A stretch of 33,530 nt of DNA from an uncultured Verrucomicrobiota bacterium (GTDB lineage: Bacteria > Verrucomicrobiota > Verrucomicrobiia > Opitutales > Opitutaceae): positions 1 to 33,530 of the forward strand of contig CAJCBL010000199.1 of assembly GCA_903960515.1 (NCBI GenBank), given 5' to 3'. This document shows positions 8,322 to 17,127 of this stretch, in pieces. Below the pieces are notes generated by a model. That model ran no database searches, was not told where the DNA came from, and was given only the letters and a program-made list of their open reading frames with translations. The first letter of the stretch is position 1. Each line of letters begins with the position of its first letter. The translations under genes and the position numbers were made by a program.

Positions 8322-9965
8322 ATGAGCACTCCCACCTTCGAATACCAAGATCCCTTCCCCCTCGGTCCCGACACGACCCAGTACCGCAGGCTCCCAGTCT
8401 CCCCCGACCTCGTGAAGGTCGAGAAATTTGGAGACCGCGAGATGCTCGTGGTGCAGCCCGAGGCCCTTGAGATTGTCGCCAATCATGCGATGAGGGACTG
8501 CTCCTTCATGCTGCGCCCCGCGCACCTCGCCCAGGTGGCCGCCATCCTCGACGACCCCGAGGCCTCGCCCAACGACCGCGGCGTAGCCTTGGCCTTGTTG
8601 CGCAACGCCGATGTGGCCTCCCGCGGCATCCTCCCCTTCTGCCAGGACACCGGCACCGCCACCGTCGTCGCCAAAAAGGGCCAACAAGTGTGGACGGGCG
8701 CCAACGACGCCGAGCACATCTCCAAGGGTATCTGGAAAACCTACACCGAGGAGAACCTCCGCTACTCCCAGACCGTACCGCTGACCATGTACGACGAGGT
8801 AAACAGCGGCAACAACCTCCCCGCCCAGATCGACCTCTACGCCGGCAAGGGCGACCACTACGACTTCCTCTTCGTCGCCAAGGGCGGCGGCTCGGCCAAC
8901 AAGACCTACCTCTTCCAGGAGACCAAGGCGCTGCTCAACCCCAGCAGCCTGGAGAAGTTCGTGCTCGATAAGATGCTCTACCTGGGCACCGCCGCCTGCC
9001 CCCCGTACCACCTTTCCATCGTCATCGGCGGCACCTCCGCCGAGACCTGCCTGAAGACGGTCAAGCTCGCGTCCACAAAGTACTACGACACCCTGCCCAC
9101 CTCCGGCAACAAGGGCGGCCAGGCCTTCCGCGATATCGAGCTCGAAGCGAAGTTCCTCAAGCTCGCCCAGCAATGCGGCATCGGAGCGCAGTTCGGCGGC
9201 AAGTACTTCGCCCTCGATGTGCGCGTGGTGCGCCTGCCCCGCCACGGAGCCTCCTGCCCGGTGGGCATCGGAGTGTCCTGCTCGGCCGACCGCAACATCA
9301 AGGCCCGCATCGACCGCGACGGCCTTTGGATCGAACAACTGGAGACCAACCCCGGCCGCTTCATCCCGGAAAAATATCGCGGCGTCTACAAGCCCCGCGG
9401 CGTGAAGATCGACCTCAACCGGCCGATGAAGGACATCCTCGCCGAGCTCTCGAAATACCCGATCACCACCGAGCTCGCGCTGAGCGGCACCATCATCGTG
9501 GCCCGCGACATCGCCCACGCGAAGTTCAAGGAGCGCCTGGATGCCGGCCTGGGCCTGCCGCAGTATCTGAAAGATCACCCCGTGTACTACGCCGGCCCGG
9601 CCAAGACCCCCAAGGGGCTGCCCTCCGGCTCGTTCGGCCCGACCACCGCCGGCCGTATGGACAGCTACGTGGAGCTCTTCCAGTCCAACGGCGGCTCGCT
9701 GCTGATGCTCGCCAAGGGCAACCGCTCGCAGGCCGTCACCGACGCCTGCAAGAAGCACGGCGGCTTCTACCTGGGCTCTATCGGCGGCCCGGCCGCCATC
9801 CTCGCCCAGGAGAACATCAAGAAGATGGAGCTCATCGAGTATCCGGAGCTTGGGATGGAAGCTGTGTACAAGATCGAGGTACAGGACTTCCCGGCCTTCA
9901 TCCTGGTAGACGACAAGGGCAACGACTTCTTCAAGTCGCTCACCGCCTGCCCGAAGGCGCACTGA
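8322..9965 (+). CDS. fumA: Fumarate hydratase class I ([4Fe-4S], FumA/FumB type)
   Basis: Single-chain iron-sulfur fumarase that interconverts fumarate and L-malate in the TCA cycle. Its 547 residues match E. coli FumA/FumB (about 548), so the N-terminal alpha and C-terminal beta parts that are separate subunits elsewhere are fused here. Likely cluster ligands are Cys107 (CQDTGT), Cys226 (CPPYH) and Cys320 (CSADRN). Other landmarks are [10 protein letters not shown] (236-245) and the beta-domain segments [13 protein letters not shown] and GGPAAILA. The ATG at 8322 follows a pyrimidine-rich tract and gives the expected family N-terminus. The gene stands alone between opposite-strand neighbours. 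Confidence 0.95.
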   Translation: MSTPTFEYQDPFPLGPDTTQYRRLPVSPDLVKVEKFGDREMLVVQPEALEIVANHAMRDCSFMLRPAHLAQVAAILDDPEASPNDRGVALALLRNADVASRGILPFCQDTGTATVVAKKGQQVWTGANDAEHISKGIWKTYTEENLRYSQTVPLTMYDEVNSGNNLPAQIDLYAGKGDHYDFLFVAKGGGSANKTYLFQETKALLNPSSLEKFVLDKMLYLGTAACPPYHLSIVIGGTSAETCLKTVKLASTKYYDTLPTSGNKGGQAFRDIELEAKFLKLAQQCGIGAQFGGKYFALDVRVVRLPRHGASCPVGIGVSCSADRNIKARIDRDGLWIEQLETNPGRFIPEKYRGVYKPRGVKIDLNRPMKDILAELSKYPITTELALSGTIIVARDIAHAKFKERLDAGLGLPQYLKDHPVYYAGPAKTPKGLPSGSFGPTTAGRMDSYVELFQSNGGSLLMLAKGNRSQAVTDACKKHGGFYLGSIGGPAAILAQENIKKMELIEYPELGMEAVYKIEVQDFPAFILVDDKGNDFFKSLTACPKAH

Positions 9966-10132
9966 GCAAGAAGTAGCGAGCAGCGCGGAGCGAGTAGTGA
10001 GTAGCCGGAGGCGCAGCCCCCGTGCCACTCCTGCTCCGCTCCAAGGCGCGGGGAGCGGCCACGAGTCGCTCGCCCGCCTCCGGGCGCGCCGCCTTTTGCC
10101 TTCGCCTCCACCCGCTGCCCTCCTCCTCCGTA

Positions 10133-10155
10133 GTAGGAGCGTGCTTGCACGCGAT
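10133..10155 (-). repeat. REP-like palindrome, family 1 (copy 3)
   Basis: Same unit as at 2-24, in reverse orientation, in the gap between fumarase and the DUF3016 gene. The gap 9966-10425 otherwise shows AGCGAGTAGC-type sequence near 9968-10010 and no convincing gene. Confidence 0.65.
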
Positions 10156-10379
10156 CCGCGCAGCGCGCCCGGCCCTCTCCTTCCGCCGTAGCGAGGCCCG
10201 CAGAGAGCTGCCGCACTGCACCCTTCTGATCTTCCCGTCGGGGCCGCGCACACCAGCGCGGCCGTTTCCGTTTTTCCAGAGCGTGCCGAGCAAGCTCATG
10301 CCCCTCGGCCCACTCGACTTGCCCCGTTCATCACAGCGGCCAGCCCGCCGGGTGTTTCGAAGCTCCGGCGGGGGCCTGT

Positions 10380-10409
10380 AACCAAGGGGGTTTCACACGC
10401 CCCTTGGTT
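10380..10409. terminator. Hairpin downstream of the DUF3016 gene
   Basis: Perfect 10-bp arms AACCAAGGGG (10380-10389) and CCCCTTGGTT (10400-10409) enclose a 10-base loop. The hairpin lies 16 bases past the stop of the minus-strand gene and also downstream of fumarase, so it may terminate one or both. There is no clear U-tract. Confidence 0.55.
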
Positions 10410-10425
10410 GCCCTGTGCCTGTCTC

Positions 10426-10938
10426 CTACTTCTTCAACGCCTGGCTCAGCCAAGTGCGAAGGAGGGCCTTCTCGTAGAAGAGCGTATCGCCGCGATCACC
10501 CCCCGGCGTTTGCAGATAGTTGATATCTGTCAGGCTCTCCTTGCCTTCCTTTACCACCGCTCCGGCAGCGTCGGTGATCACAAAGGTGAACTTCAGGCGG
10601 GGCGGATAAATGTCCTTCATCACGCGCAGATCGCGGCCCGAAGCCATCGACGGCAGGTAGTCACCCGCCAGGTCGATATCGGTGAAGGTGACCGCCAGCT
10701 TCTGGCCGGTAGCCAATTCGTGGACGGCCTGCTTCTCAATCAGGACCCGAAGCTCCTTGAGGTAGAAGTCGCGGCCCTTCTCGGTACCAGTGATGGAGTC
10801 CTTGATATCGGTGAACTTCTCGGGGTTCACGAACTTCACGCTCACGCGCGCTTCATCGGCGGCGAAGGAGCGGACCGGTTGCCCCAGCGCGAACAACGCC
10901 GCCGCGGCGATCAGGAAACGAGGAATGGTAGTTTTCAT
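10426..10938 (-). CDS. Exported DUF3016 family protein
   Basis: A 170-residue protein with a Sec signal peptide: basic MKTTIPR, hydrophobic FLIAAAALFALG, cleavage probably after SFA. The mature part starts RVSVKFVNPEKFTDIKDS, typical of DUF3016, whose function is unknown. Later family-like segments are ELRVLIEKQAVHELATGQKLAVTFTDIDLAG and the closing LRTWLSQALKK. There is no lipobox Cys, so it is probably periplasmic and soluble. It is monocistronic as far as can be seen, with a hairpin just downstream. Confidence 0.8.
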   Translation of the reverse strand: MKTTIPRFLIAAAALFALGQPVRSFAADEARVSVKFVNPEKFTDIKDSITGTEKGRDFYLKELRVLIEKQAVHELATGQKLAVTFTDIDLAGDYLPSMASGRDLRVMKDIYPPRLKFTFVITDAAGAVVKEGKESLTDINYLQTPGGDRGDTLFYEKALLRTWLSQALKK

Positions 10939-11273
10939 GATGGTGTCGATATTCTGTCGGATTGGGGAGAAACGGGGGGCGTCTGACCTTCACCCGCTCC
11001 CAACTCTCATGGCCACCCCGAAACTGCGGTGTGGTCGAGGCTTTGTCACCACCGGAGGCAAATGGTTCCACCCCGTCCGCGCCCGCCATGGGCGCTGCGC
11101 TAGCAGCCGACGCCGAGCATTCCTCGCTCAGCATTCCGAAATCCGCATTCCCGGAGGAGGCTCCGGCGCGCCCCCTCCCTCCCCCTCCGGACTGGAATGT
11201 TGCTCCTGTGCGCGCAGTAACCATCCACTTGAGACGATCTTCCACTCTTGTGCGGGCAACCCCGGCGGTGCCC

Positions 11274-11334
11274 GTCGCAGGAGCGTGCTTGCACGCGATC
11301 TGCGATCTATCGCGTGCAAGCACGCTCCTGCGAC
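11274..11334. repeat. Inverted pair of family 1 REP units (BIME-like), downstream of purC
   Basis: Perfect 26-bp arms at 11274-11299 and 11309-11334 are separated by nine bases. Each arm is itself the palindromic REP unit GCGTGC-AA/TT-GCACGC. The pair ends 14 bases before the purC stop codon (minus strand), so it can fold into a very stable structure at the 3' end of that mRNA. The remaining gap (10939-11348) shows no convincing gene. Confidence 0.75.
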
Positions 11335-11348
11335 ACAATCGGCGAGGC

Positions 11349-12263
11349 TCAGAGCGCGAGCAGCTCGCGGCAGGCCGCCAGATACTTGTCCTGAGTACCC
11401 TTGATCACATCGGCGGGCAGCGAGGGCGCCGGCGGATTCTGGTCCCACTTGATCGCCAACAGGTGGTCGCGCACGAACTGCTTGTCATAGCTCGGCGGCG
11501 AGCAGTCCAGCCGGTACTCGGCCCGCGGCCAGTAGCGCGACGAGTCGGGCGTGAGCACCTCGTCGATGAGGAAGAGGTTGCCGGCCGCGTCGGTACCAAA
11601 CTCGAACTTGGTGTCCGCGAGCACGATACCAGCCTTGGCGGCGCGGTCGCGGCCAAACTTGTACAACTCGATGCTGATCGCCTTCACCTTGCGGTAGAGC
11701 TCGGCGCCGATGGCGGCCTCGCCCTGGGCGTCGTTGATGGGCTCGTCGTGCTGCCCCTTGGGGGCCTTGGTCGTCGGGGTGAACAGCGGCTCGGGCAGCT
11801 GCTGGGCCTGGCGCAGGCCGGCCGCCAGCTTGATGCCGCAGATCTCGCCGGTCTTCTGATACGAGGACCAGCCGCTGCCCACGAGGTAACCGCGGACCAC
11901 GCACTCGATGGTGAGCGGCTTGAGTTTGCGCACGATCATCGAGCGCAGCTGCAGATCGCGATCGGTGATGCCCCGGCGGTTCATCTCGCCGATCTGATCG
12001 GGCAGGAGGTGGTTGGCCAGAATCGGCTCGGTGAGCTTGAACCAATGGTTGCTGATCTGCGTAAGCAGGATGCCCTTACCCGGGATCCCATCGGGCAGCA
12101 CAACGTCGAAGGCCGACAGGCGGTCGGTGGCCACCATCAGTATGGCGTCGCCGCAATCGAAGAGCTCGCGGACTTTGCCGGAGGCGATGCGGGGAAACGG
12201 CAGGCCCTCGATGGCGGTCACAGCGTGGGCCGGGAGAGCGGAGGCGATTTGAGCGGCGGTCAT
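11349..12263 (-). CDS. purC: Phosphoribosylaminoimidazole-succinocarboxamide synthase (SAICAR synthetase)
   Basis: Purine biosynthesis enzyme that joins CAIR and aspartate using ATP. The 304 residues from ATG at 12263 (MTAAQIASALP) place it in the long SAICAR synthetase class, rather than the ~240-residue class of E. coli. The open frame upstream to 12326 has no family features. Landmarks are SGKVRELF, TDRLSAFDVVLPDGIPGKG, the first signature IECVVRGYLVGSGW, the second signature LADTKFEFG, and LIDEVLTPDSSRYWP. The gene lies divergently 163 bases from the sensor kinase gene. No clear promoter stands out in that gap. Confidence 0.95.
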   Translation of the reverse strand: MTAAQIASALPAHAVTAIEGLPFPRIASGKVRELFDCGDAILMVATDRLSAFDVVLPDGIPGKGILLTQISNHWFKLTEPILANHLLPDQIGEMNRRGITDRDLQLRSMIVRKLKPLTIECVVRGYLVGSGWSSYQKTGEICGIKLAAGLRQAQQLPEPLFTPTTKAPKGQHDEPINDAQGEAAIGAELYRKVKAISIELYKFGRDRAAKAGIVLADTKFEFGTDAAGNLFLIDEVLTPDSSRYWPRAEYRLDCSPPSYDKQFVRDHLLAIKWDQNPPAPSLPADVIKGTQDKYLAACRELLAL

Positions 12264-12426
12264 CGGGTCGAGGATTGAGCCCAGCGCGCTCGGCCACGCG
12301 AGCCGAAACCCGTCCCCGCAGCGCAAATTCGCACCGCCGGCGGCGCCGCCAACTCACCCGGCTTTTGCCGCGCCAAAGGAGCAGTGGACTCCGACTCACC
12401 CGCTCCCTAGCCTTCGCCCCGCCCCT

Positions 12427-14862
12427 ATGAGTCCACCCAGCGCCACTCCCCTGCGCATCGTCCACCTCGAGGACGATCTCGGCGCCTTCGAACTTGTCCG
12501 GGCCCTGCTCGCTGCCGACGGGATCGAGGCCAGTGTTGAGCACATCGACGAAACCCAGGCCTACCGGCGAGCCCTCGCCCCCGCCGCGCCCGATCTGATC
12601 CTCTCCGACTTCAACCTGCCCTCGCTCGACGGACACGCCGCGCTCGCGATCAAGCGCGAACTCTGCCCCTCCACCCCCTTCATCTTTGTCTCCGGAGCCC
12701 TCGGCGAAGAGACCGCCGTGGAAACCCTGCGCAACGGGGCCACCGACTTCGTCCTCAAAAGTTCACTGGCCCGCCTCCCCTCCATCGTGCGCCGCGCCCT
12801 CACCGAGGCCCGCGAACACCGCGAACGCCTCCGCGCCGAGCAGGCCCTGCGCGCCAGCGAGGAGCGCTTCCGCCGGCTCACCGCCAACGCCCCCGACGCC
12901 ATCTTCCGCTACCGGCTCGAACCCACCCCGGGCTACGAATACATCAGCCCCGCCATCGAGCATATCGTCGGCTACCGCCCCGAGGAGTTCTACGCCGACC
13001 CCGAACTGGCCTCCCGCATCGCCCACCCTCAGGACGGCGACGCCCTGCGCAGCATCGCCCGCAGCCGTGTCGTGCCGCCGGGCATGCGTCAGATCCGCTG
13101 GATCACCCGCGACGGCCGCACCGTGGCCACCGAGCTGCGTTTCGTGCCCGTGCGCAACGAACTGGGCCGGCTCATCGCCGTGGAAGGCATCGCCCGCGAC
13201 ATCACCGAGCGCAAGCGCTCCGAGGAACAGATACACGTGCTCTCCGAGGCCGTCGAACAAAGCCCCGTGGGCGTGCTCATCACCGACGCCGACAACCGCA
13301 TCCTCTTTGCCAACGCCCGCCTGCTCGCCATGAGCGGCCGGCAGCCCGCCGATCTCCTGGGCCGCGAGCCGGCGGTGCTGCGAGCCGGCGGCAATCCCCC
13401 CGACCTGGGCCCTGCGATGTGGCGCGCCCTGGGCTCCGGCCGCCCCTGGCACGGCGAGTTCCTCTGTCAGCGCCCCAACGGCGAGCTGTACGATGTGCGC
13501 GCCAGCATCGCGCCCGTATTCGACAAGGACGGCCGCGTGAAAAACTACCTCGCCATCCACGAGGACGTCACCGAGGCCCGGCGCGACCTCGACCACCGCC
13601 GCCTGCTCGAGGCCCAGCTCTTCCAGGCCCAGAAGATGGAGACGATCGGGGCGCTTGCCGGCGGCATCGCCCACGATTTCAACAACATCCTCACCGGCAT
13701 CCTCGGCTTCACCGAGATCGTAGGCCTCGGCCTTCCCTCCGACCACCCCGCCCACGCCGATCTCGACGAAGTCCGCAAGGCCGGCATGCGCGCCAAGGAT
13801 CTCGTGGCCCAGATCCTCACCTTCGCCCGCCAGAAGGGCGCCCGCCAGGAGATCCTGCTGCTCTCCGACACCGTCACCGAAGCGCTCGGACTGGTGCGCG
13901 CCTCCGCCCCCTCGACCATCGAGATCGAACGCGAGCTTCAGCCTGGCTGCGTCCGCGCCGATCCCACCGCCATCCATCAGATTGTCCTCAATATCTGCAC
14001 CAACGCGGTGCACGCCATGCGGGGGAGCACCGGCAAGCTCACCGTGCGCATCGCCCCGGTCGTATTCACCGATTCGCCCACCGGCACCAACCCCGAGCTC
14101 AAGCCCGGCGCCTATCTGTGCCTGAGCATCCAGGACACCGGCCACGGCATGGACTCCGCCACAATGCGTCGGCTCTTCGAGCCCTTCTTCACCACCAAGA
14201 AGATCGGTGAAGGCACCGGGTTGGGCCTCGCCCTCGTGCGCGGCATCGTCAACGCCCACAACGGCGCCCTGCGAGTATCCAGCACTCCCGGCCTCGGCAC
14301 CACCTTCGAGATCCTGCTGCCCGTCTGCAACGACACCCAGCCCAAGTCCGCGGCCGCCTCGGCGCTACGCCCCGGCAACGGAGAGCGCGCTGCCGTCCTC
14401 GACGACGAGAAGTCGATCGCGGCCTTTGTGGGCGCCCGCCTGGAGCAGTTGAGCTACCGCACCAGCGTATTCAACGACCCCCGCGAAGCCCTCGAGGCCC
14501 TGCGCGCCACCCCTGCCCGCTTCGACGTGTTGGTCACCGATCTCACCATGCCGCACCTGACCGGGATCGACCTGGTGCGCGCCCTGCGCGCCTCCGGGCT
14601 GGAGATCCCCACCGTGCTCATGTCGGGTTTTTGCACCCACGGCGTCACGCAGGAGAGCCTGGGGGCCCTGGGGCACACCGTGCTGCTGCCCAAGCCGTTC
14701 AACGGAGACGACCTCGCCCGAGCCGTACGCCAGGCGCTCGACAGTGCCGCGCTACCCGTATTGCCCACTCCGGTCCCGGCCATTGTGCAGGGAAAATGCG
14801 CAGGAACTGAATTCGCGCTTGCGCACCCCGGCAGCGAACCTAGCCTGCGCCCTCCTAGTTAG
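12427..14862 (+). CDS. Hybrid sensor histidine kinase (REC-PAS-PAS-HisKA-HATPase-REC)
   Basis: An 811-residue cytoplasmic signalling protein with no membrane segment. An N-terminal receiver (~10-125) carries the acidic pair E15/D16/D17, phospho-Asp61 (LILSDFNLP) and Lys111. Two PAS domains follow (~147-265 and ~270-385), each ending in a PAC-like RDITERK or EDVTEARRDL segment. The HisKA H-box is IGALAGGIAHDFNNIL with His416. The ATPase has N-box NICTNAVHAM, G1 DTGHGMD and G2 GTGLGLALVRGIV. A C-terminal receiver has Asp705 (VTDLTMPHLTG) and Lys in LPKPFNGDD. It could take phosphoryl groups from another kinase through REC1 and pass them on. No output regulator is encoded beside it. The signal is unknown. 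Confidence 0.92.
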   Translation: MSPPSATPLRIVHLEDDLGAFELVRALLAADGIEASVEHIDETQAYRRALAPAAPDLILSDFNLPSLDGHAALAIKRELCPSTPFIFVSGALGEETAVETLRNGATDFVLKSSLARLPSIVRRALTEAREHRERLRAEQALRASEERFRRLTANAPDAIFRYRLEPTPGYEYISPAIEHIVGYRPEEFYADPELASRIAHPQDGDALRSIARSRVVPPGMRQIRWITRDGRTVATELRFVPVRNELGRLIAVEGIARDITERKRSEEQIHVLSEAVEQSPVGVLITDADNRILFANARLLAMSGRQPADLLGREPAVLRAGGNPPDLGPAMWRALGSGRPWHGEFLCQRPNGELYDVRASIAPVFDKDGRVKNYLAIHEDVTEARRDLDHRRLLEAQLFQAQKMETIGALAGGIAHDFNNILTGILGFTEIVGLGLPSDHPAHADLDEVRKAGMRAKDLVAQILTFARQKGARQEILLLSDTVTEALGLVRASAPSTIEIERELQPGCVRADPTAIHQIVLNICTNAVHAMRGSTGKLTVRIAPVVFTDSPTGTNPELKPGAYLCLSIQDTGHGMDSATMRRLFEPFFTTKKIGEGTGLGLALVRGIVNAHNGALRVSSTPGLGTTFEILLPVCNDTQPKSAAASALRPGNGERAAVLDDEKSIAAFVGARLEQLSYRTSVFNDPREALEALRATPARFDVLVTDLTMPHLTGIDLVRALRASGLEIPTVLMSGFCTHGVTQESLGALGHTVLLPKPFNGDDLARAVRQALDSAALPVLPTPVPAIVQGKCAGTEFALAHPGSEPSLRPPS

Positions 14863-14865
14863 AGA

Positions 14866-14942
14866 GTCCCTATCGTCTAGCCTGGTTAGGACACCACCCT
14901 TTCACGGTGAGAACCGGGGTTCGAATCCCCGTGGGGACGCCA
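14866..14942 (+). tRNA. tRNA-Glu (anticodon TTC), CCA encoded
   Basis: The acceptor arm GTCCCTA pairs with TGGGGAC (one T-G wobble), followed by discriminator G and an encoded CCA at 14940-14942. The D-arm has the AGCCTGGTTAGGA loop. The anticodon loop CTTTCAC (14899-14905) holds TTC at 14901-14903. The T-arm is CGGGG-TTCGAAT-CCCCG. The outermost anticodon-stem pair (27-43) is a C-A mismatch; the rest pairs. It marks the border where backbone genes give way to the defence region, a common integration site. Confidence 0.93.
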
Positions 14943-14950
14943 ACTTCTAA

Positions 14951-14978
14951 GGCCCGCAATTCTAACGAGTTGCGGGCC
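14951..14978 (+). terminator. Hairpin terminator after tRNA-Glu
   Basis: Perfect 9-bp arms GGCCCGCAA and TTGCGGGCC enclose a 10-base loop, starting eight bases after the tRNA CCA. A short T-containing stretch (TTCGTATT) follows. It is placed as a Rho-independent terminator of the tRNA transcript. Confidence 0.7.
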
Positions 14979-15262
14979 TTCGTATTGACGGCTCCCTGAA
15001 AGTAAGAATGCCACTAAGAATGAATCCGTCAACCGGCGGTCGCATTCGGCGATGGCGGGCGTCATTTCTTTACACGCCCGCGGGGCTCCGCAAAGGACCC
15101 CGCTCCACTGGCGGATTCTGGCGAAAGATTCTCCGGGTTAGGAGCCGGAGCGACAGAGTGAAATGACCAGCCCGGGGCGATGCCAAAGCCCAACATCGGG
15201 GAAGCGCAACAAGCAAAACATTAAGACACGGACAGGCGACAGTTCTGACTTCTGACAGAGCG

Positions 15263-15439
15263 TCACTCGCCCGCCGGCACCAGCGTTACGATCAAGTAGC
15301 CCGCACGAGGGAGGAGCTCCGTCAGCGCCCCCTCGAGCGAGCGGTACACCAAAACGAAACCGCTATTCCTTCGTCGATTGACGTGCGGCAAGGCGTTGGC
15401 CGGCTTCCGGTGATACAAGAGCTCCCCGTTGTTGTAGTT
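15263..15439 (-). pseudogene. Possible 3' remnant of an unidentified gene
   Basis: The 545-base gap 14943-15487 has no complete gene. On the minus strand, 15263-15439 is open for 58 codons and reads like a protein end: ELLYHRKPANALPHVNRR, then GFVLVYRSLEGALTEL and YLIVTLVPAGE before TGA. There is no ATG; TTG codons are available. It is closed upstream by TGA at 15440-15442. I do not recognise the family. It may be a gene fragment left at the island edge or a chance frame. Confidence 0.3.
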
Positions 15440-15487
15440 TCACGATAAGCAATAGCCTGCTATTCTGGTGATCATCCCAACTACCCC

Positions 15488-16321
15488 ATGAATTATCGCG
15501 GACAACATCTGGTCGTAAGCCGTGGCATCTTTACCCACCATGGAATTGGCGACGGCAATGGTGGAGTCATCCATTACGCTGGGTTAGGTGGTGATGATTC
15601 GGCAGGGGCCCCCGGAATCCGGCGAATCTCCCTTCGGAAGTTTGCCAGTAATGCACGAATTCATATCAGACCGCACACCGCACGCCGATTCACTCCGGAA
15701 CGTGCGCTCGAACGCGCGCGATCTCGCGTAGGTGAAGCGGCGTATTCCGTGATCGGAAACAATTGCGAACACTTCTGCAATTGGAGCATTGAAGGCGACC
15801 ACCGGAGTCAACAGATCGACCAAGCGATCCCGCCAGCGACAGCCATCGTTGGCGGCACGGCGGCAGGTATCGCGGTCAGGGCCGTGGCAGCGACCGGCGC
15901 CGTCGTTGGCCTGTCAGGGTCTGGAATTATGTCTGGGCTCGCTACAACCGGAGCTGCCATCGGAGGAGGAGCGGCGAGCGGAATTGGCGTAGTTACGGGA
16001 GGGGGCGGGCTTGGGACAGCGGCGTTACTTGCGAACACGGTGTTCAAGGACGATGCCCACCTCCCGGTGGAAGAACGCAGAGCAAGGCAAACGGGGAGGT
16101 ACACAGCTTACGGCAGCTCAGTGGCGGGTGGGGCCGGCGCAGTTGCCGTAGTTGCTGCTGCTGGGACGCCAGGGCTAAGTGCCGTAGGTATTTCATCTGG
16201 ACTTGCGGCGGTCGGGGGAACCATGGCCGGTGGGATCGTTGTTCTAACAGCCGGTACCGCTATCGCCACCGCAGCAACCGCCTACGGAGCATATCGCCTC
16301 TTCAAGTGGTGGCGGTCATAA
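15488..16321 (+). CDS. LRAT-like (permuted NlpC/P60, papain-fold) protein with glycine-rich membrane tail
   Basis: Residues 1-100 are a compact LRAT/NC-type domain: GQHLVVSRGIFTHHGIGDG, VIHYAGLGG and NNCEHFCNWS. The predicted catalytic residues are His18 and Cys93, with His29 as the polar partner. Such domains act as thiol acyltransferases, phospholipases or peptidases. Residues ~115-275 are almost entirely Gly/Ala/Val/Ile with repeated small-xxx-small patterns and several possible membrane segments, interrupted by a charged loop (~185-205). It ends in YRLFKWWRS. An enzymatic head plus a membrane-inserting tail would suit a toxin-like or defence effector; that is inference. The start is ATG with no Shine-Dalgarno motif. 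The gene is monocistronic and convergent with the Mrr gene downstream. Confidence 0.75.
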   Translation: MNYRGQHLVVSRGIFTHHGIGDGNGGVIHYAGLGGDDSAGAPGIRRISLRKFASNARIHIRPHTARRFTPERALERARSRVGEAAYSVIGNNCEHFCNWSIEGDHRSQQIDQAIPPATAIVGGTAAGIAVRAVAATGAVVGLSGSGIMSGLATTGAAIGGGAASGIGVVTGGGGLGTAALLANTVFKDDAHLPVEERRARQTGRYTAYGSSVAGGAGAVAVVAAAGTPGLSAVGISSGLAAVGGTMAGGIVVLTAGTAIATAATAYGAYRLFKWWRS

Positions 16322-16345
16322 AATTGCCGCTGAACAGCGGCGATT
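16322..16345. terminator. Hairpin between convergent genes
   Basis: Arms AATTGCCGCT and AGCGGCGATT (one wobble position) enclose a GAAC loop, directly after the stop of the LRAT-like gene and 12 bases beyond the stop of the opposing zinc-ribbon reading frame. The flanking A and T bases would give a U-run on either strand. A bidirectional terminator is plausible. Confidence 0.6.
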
Positions 16346-16356
16346 CCGGATCAGCT

Positions 16357-17127
16357 TCAACTGGACGAAACCTTGAACGTCTGACGACAGCGGGGGAAAT
16401 GGCGGCAGCCCCAGAAGGTGGATTGATCCTTGGAGCTAGTACGCGTCACCATTATCACACCGCAGCGAGGACAGGTCGGTGTCGTGAAATCCCCGGTGGT
16501 CGCAAACGCAAGTAGATCAGCGGAGTCTGAACTGGTGAGTTACCTGAAGCGGTCCAATAGGTCGTCGCCGTCGAGCAAGACGATCTCGTTGTCCCGGCCG
16601 AAATGGCGCGCCTCTTGGGTGAACGATCCGGTAGTGACGAAGAATCCCTGGGCAATCTTTGCAGCCGCCATCACGCCGAACAACTCGCGTACGGCTTTCA
16701 CGCCGCCGTCGTACACGTTCCAAGCCTTGCACTGGACGACGGCCTCCGGCGCCGAGTCCGGAGCTCGATATAGATACACGTCTACACCGCCGTCGGCACC
16801 GAGGCGCGTGGTTTCCGCCCGGTAGCCTTGGCGATTGAAGTAGTTGGTGACTACATCCTCGAAACGCTTCCTCACAAGTTGGCTTAACAGTTCAACGGAC
16901 CACTCGGGTTGCTCCATGGGGTGCTCAGGCGCTGTCTCCGTTGTCGTCCAATCTCTAGCCACGGCCACGGGCGATGCAGTCGGCACCGCCACAGCCGGGG
17001 AACCAAACCAGTTCGGCTCCGAGTTTCTCTTACGTTTAACGAACCACCAGATGATCGCGCCGAGTATCGCCAGTACCGCCCCACCCGCGGCCAACGCGAT
17101 CACGAACCGCAGAAGTTGGCTCCTCAC
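16357..17127 (-). pseudogene. Membrane-anchored Mrr-type endonuclease with C4 zinc ribbon, interrupted by an in-frame TAA
   Basis: From a GTG at 17127 the frame encodes 195 residues. There is an N-terminal transmembrane helix (~8-30), a basic stop-transfer KRKR, a linker, and an Mrr catalytic domain (~78-195). Catalytic candidates are Asp116 (GADGGVDV), Gln132 and Lys134 (VVQCKAW), with Glu90 in the preceding helix. A TAA at 16540-16542 stops it after LLDRFR. The same frame then continues another 60 codons to TGA at 16357. Those codons encode a topoisomerase-type C4 zinc ribbon (CPRC, then GCRHFPRC), the partner often found C-terminal to this nuclease domain. So either one base change truncated the gene, or the sequence has an error, or readthrough occurs. 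The 195-residue product may still be active. Confidence 0.75.

Noticed and set aside
8268-10253. A very long minus-strand open frame antisense to fumarase
   Set aside because: The plus strand encodes a complete, motif-perfect fumarase. The antisense frame is a GC-rich codon-position artefact with no domain.
9940-10299. Minus-strand frame beginning MSLLGTLWKNGNGRAGV
   Set aside because: It runs through a REP unit and repeat DNA into the fumarase 3' end. The first ~40 codons look faintly protein-like, but no family was recognised.
10853-11338. Open frames through the gap between the DUF3016 gene and purC
   Set aside because: They translate REP units (SVLARD and CKHAP-like peptides that recur at every copy) and are not genes.
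12763-14259. A ~498-codon minus-strand open frame antisense to the sensor kinase
   Set aside because: All kinase and receiver motifs read on the plus strand. The antisense product is a Gly/Ala/Asp/His-rich shadow.
14943-15262. Integrase or excisionase gene beside tRNA-Glu
   Set aside because: No frame in this gap shows tyrosine recombinase motifs. If the region is an integrated element, the integrase must lie elsewhere.
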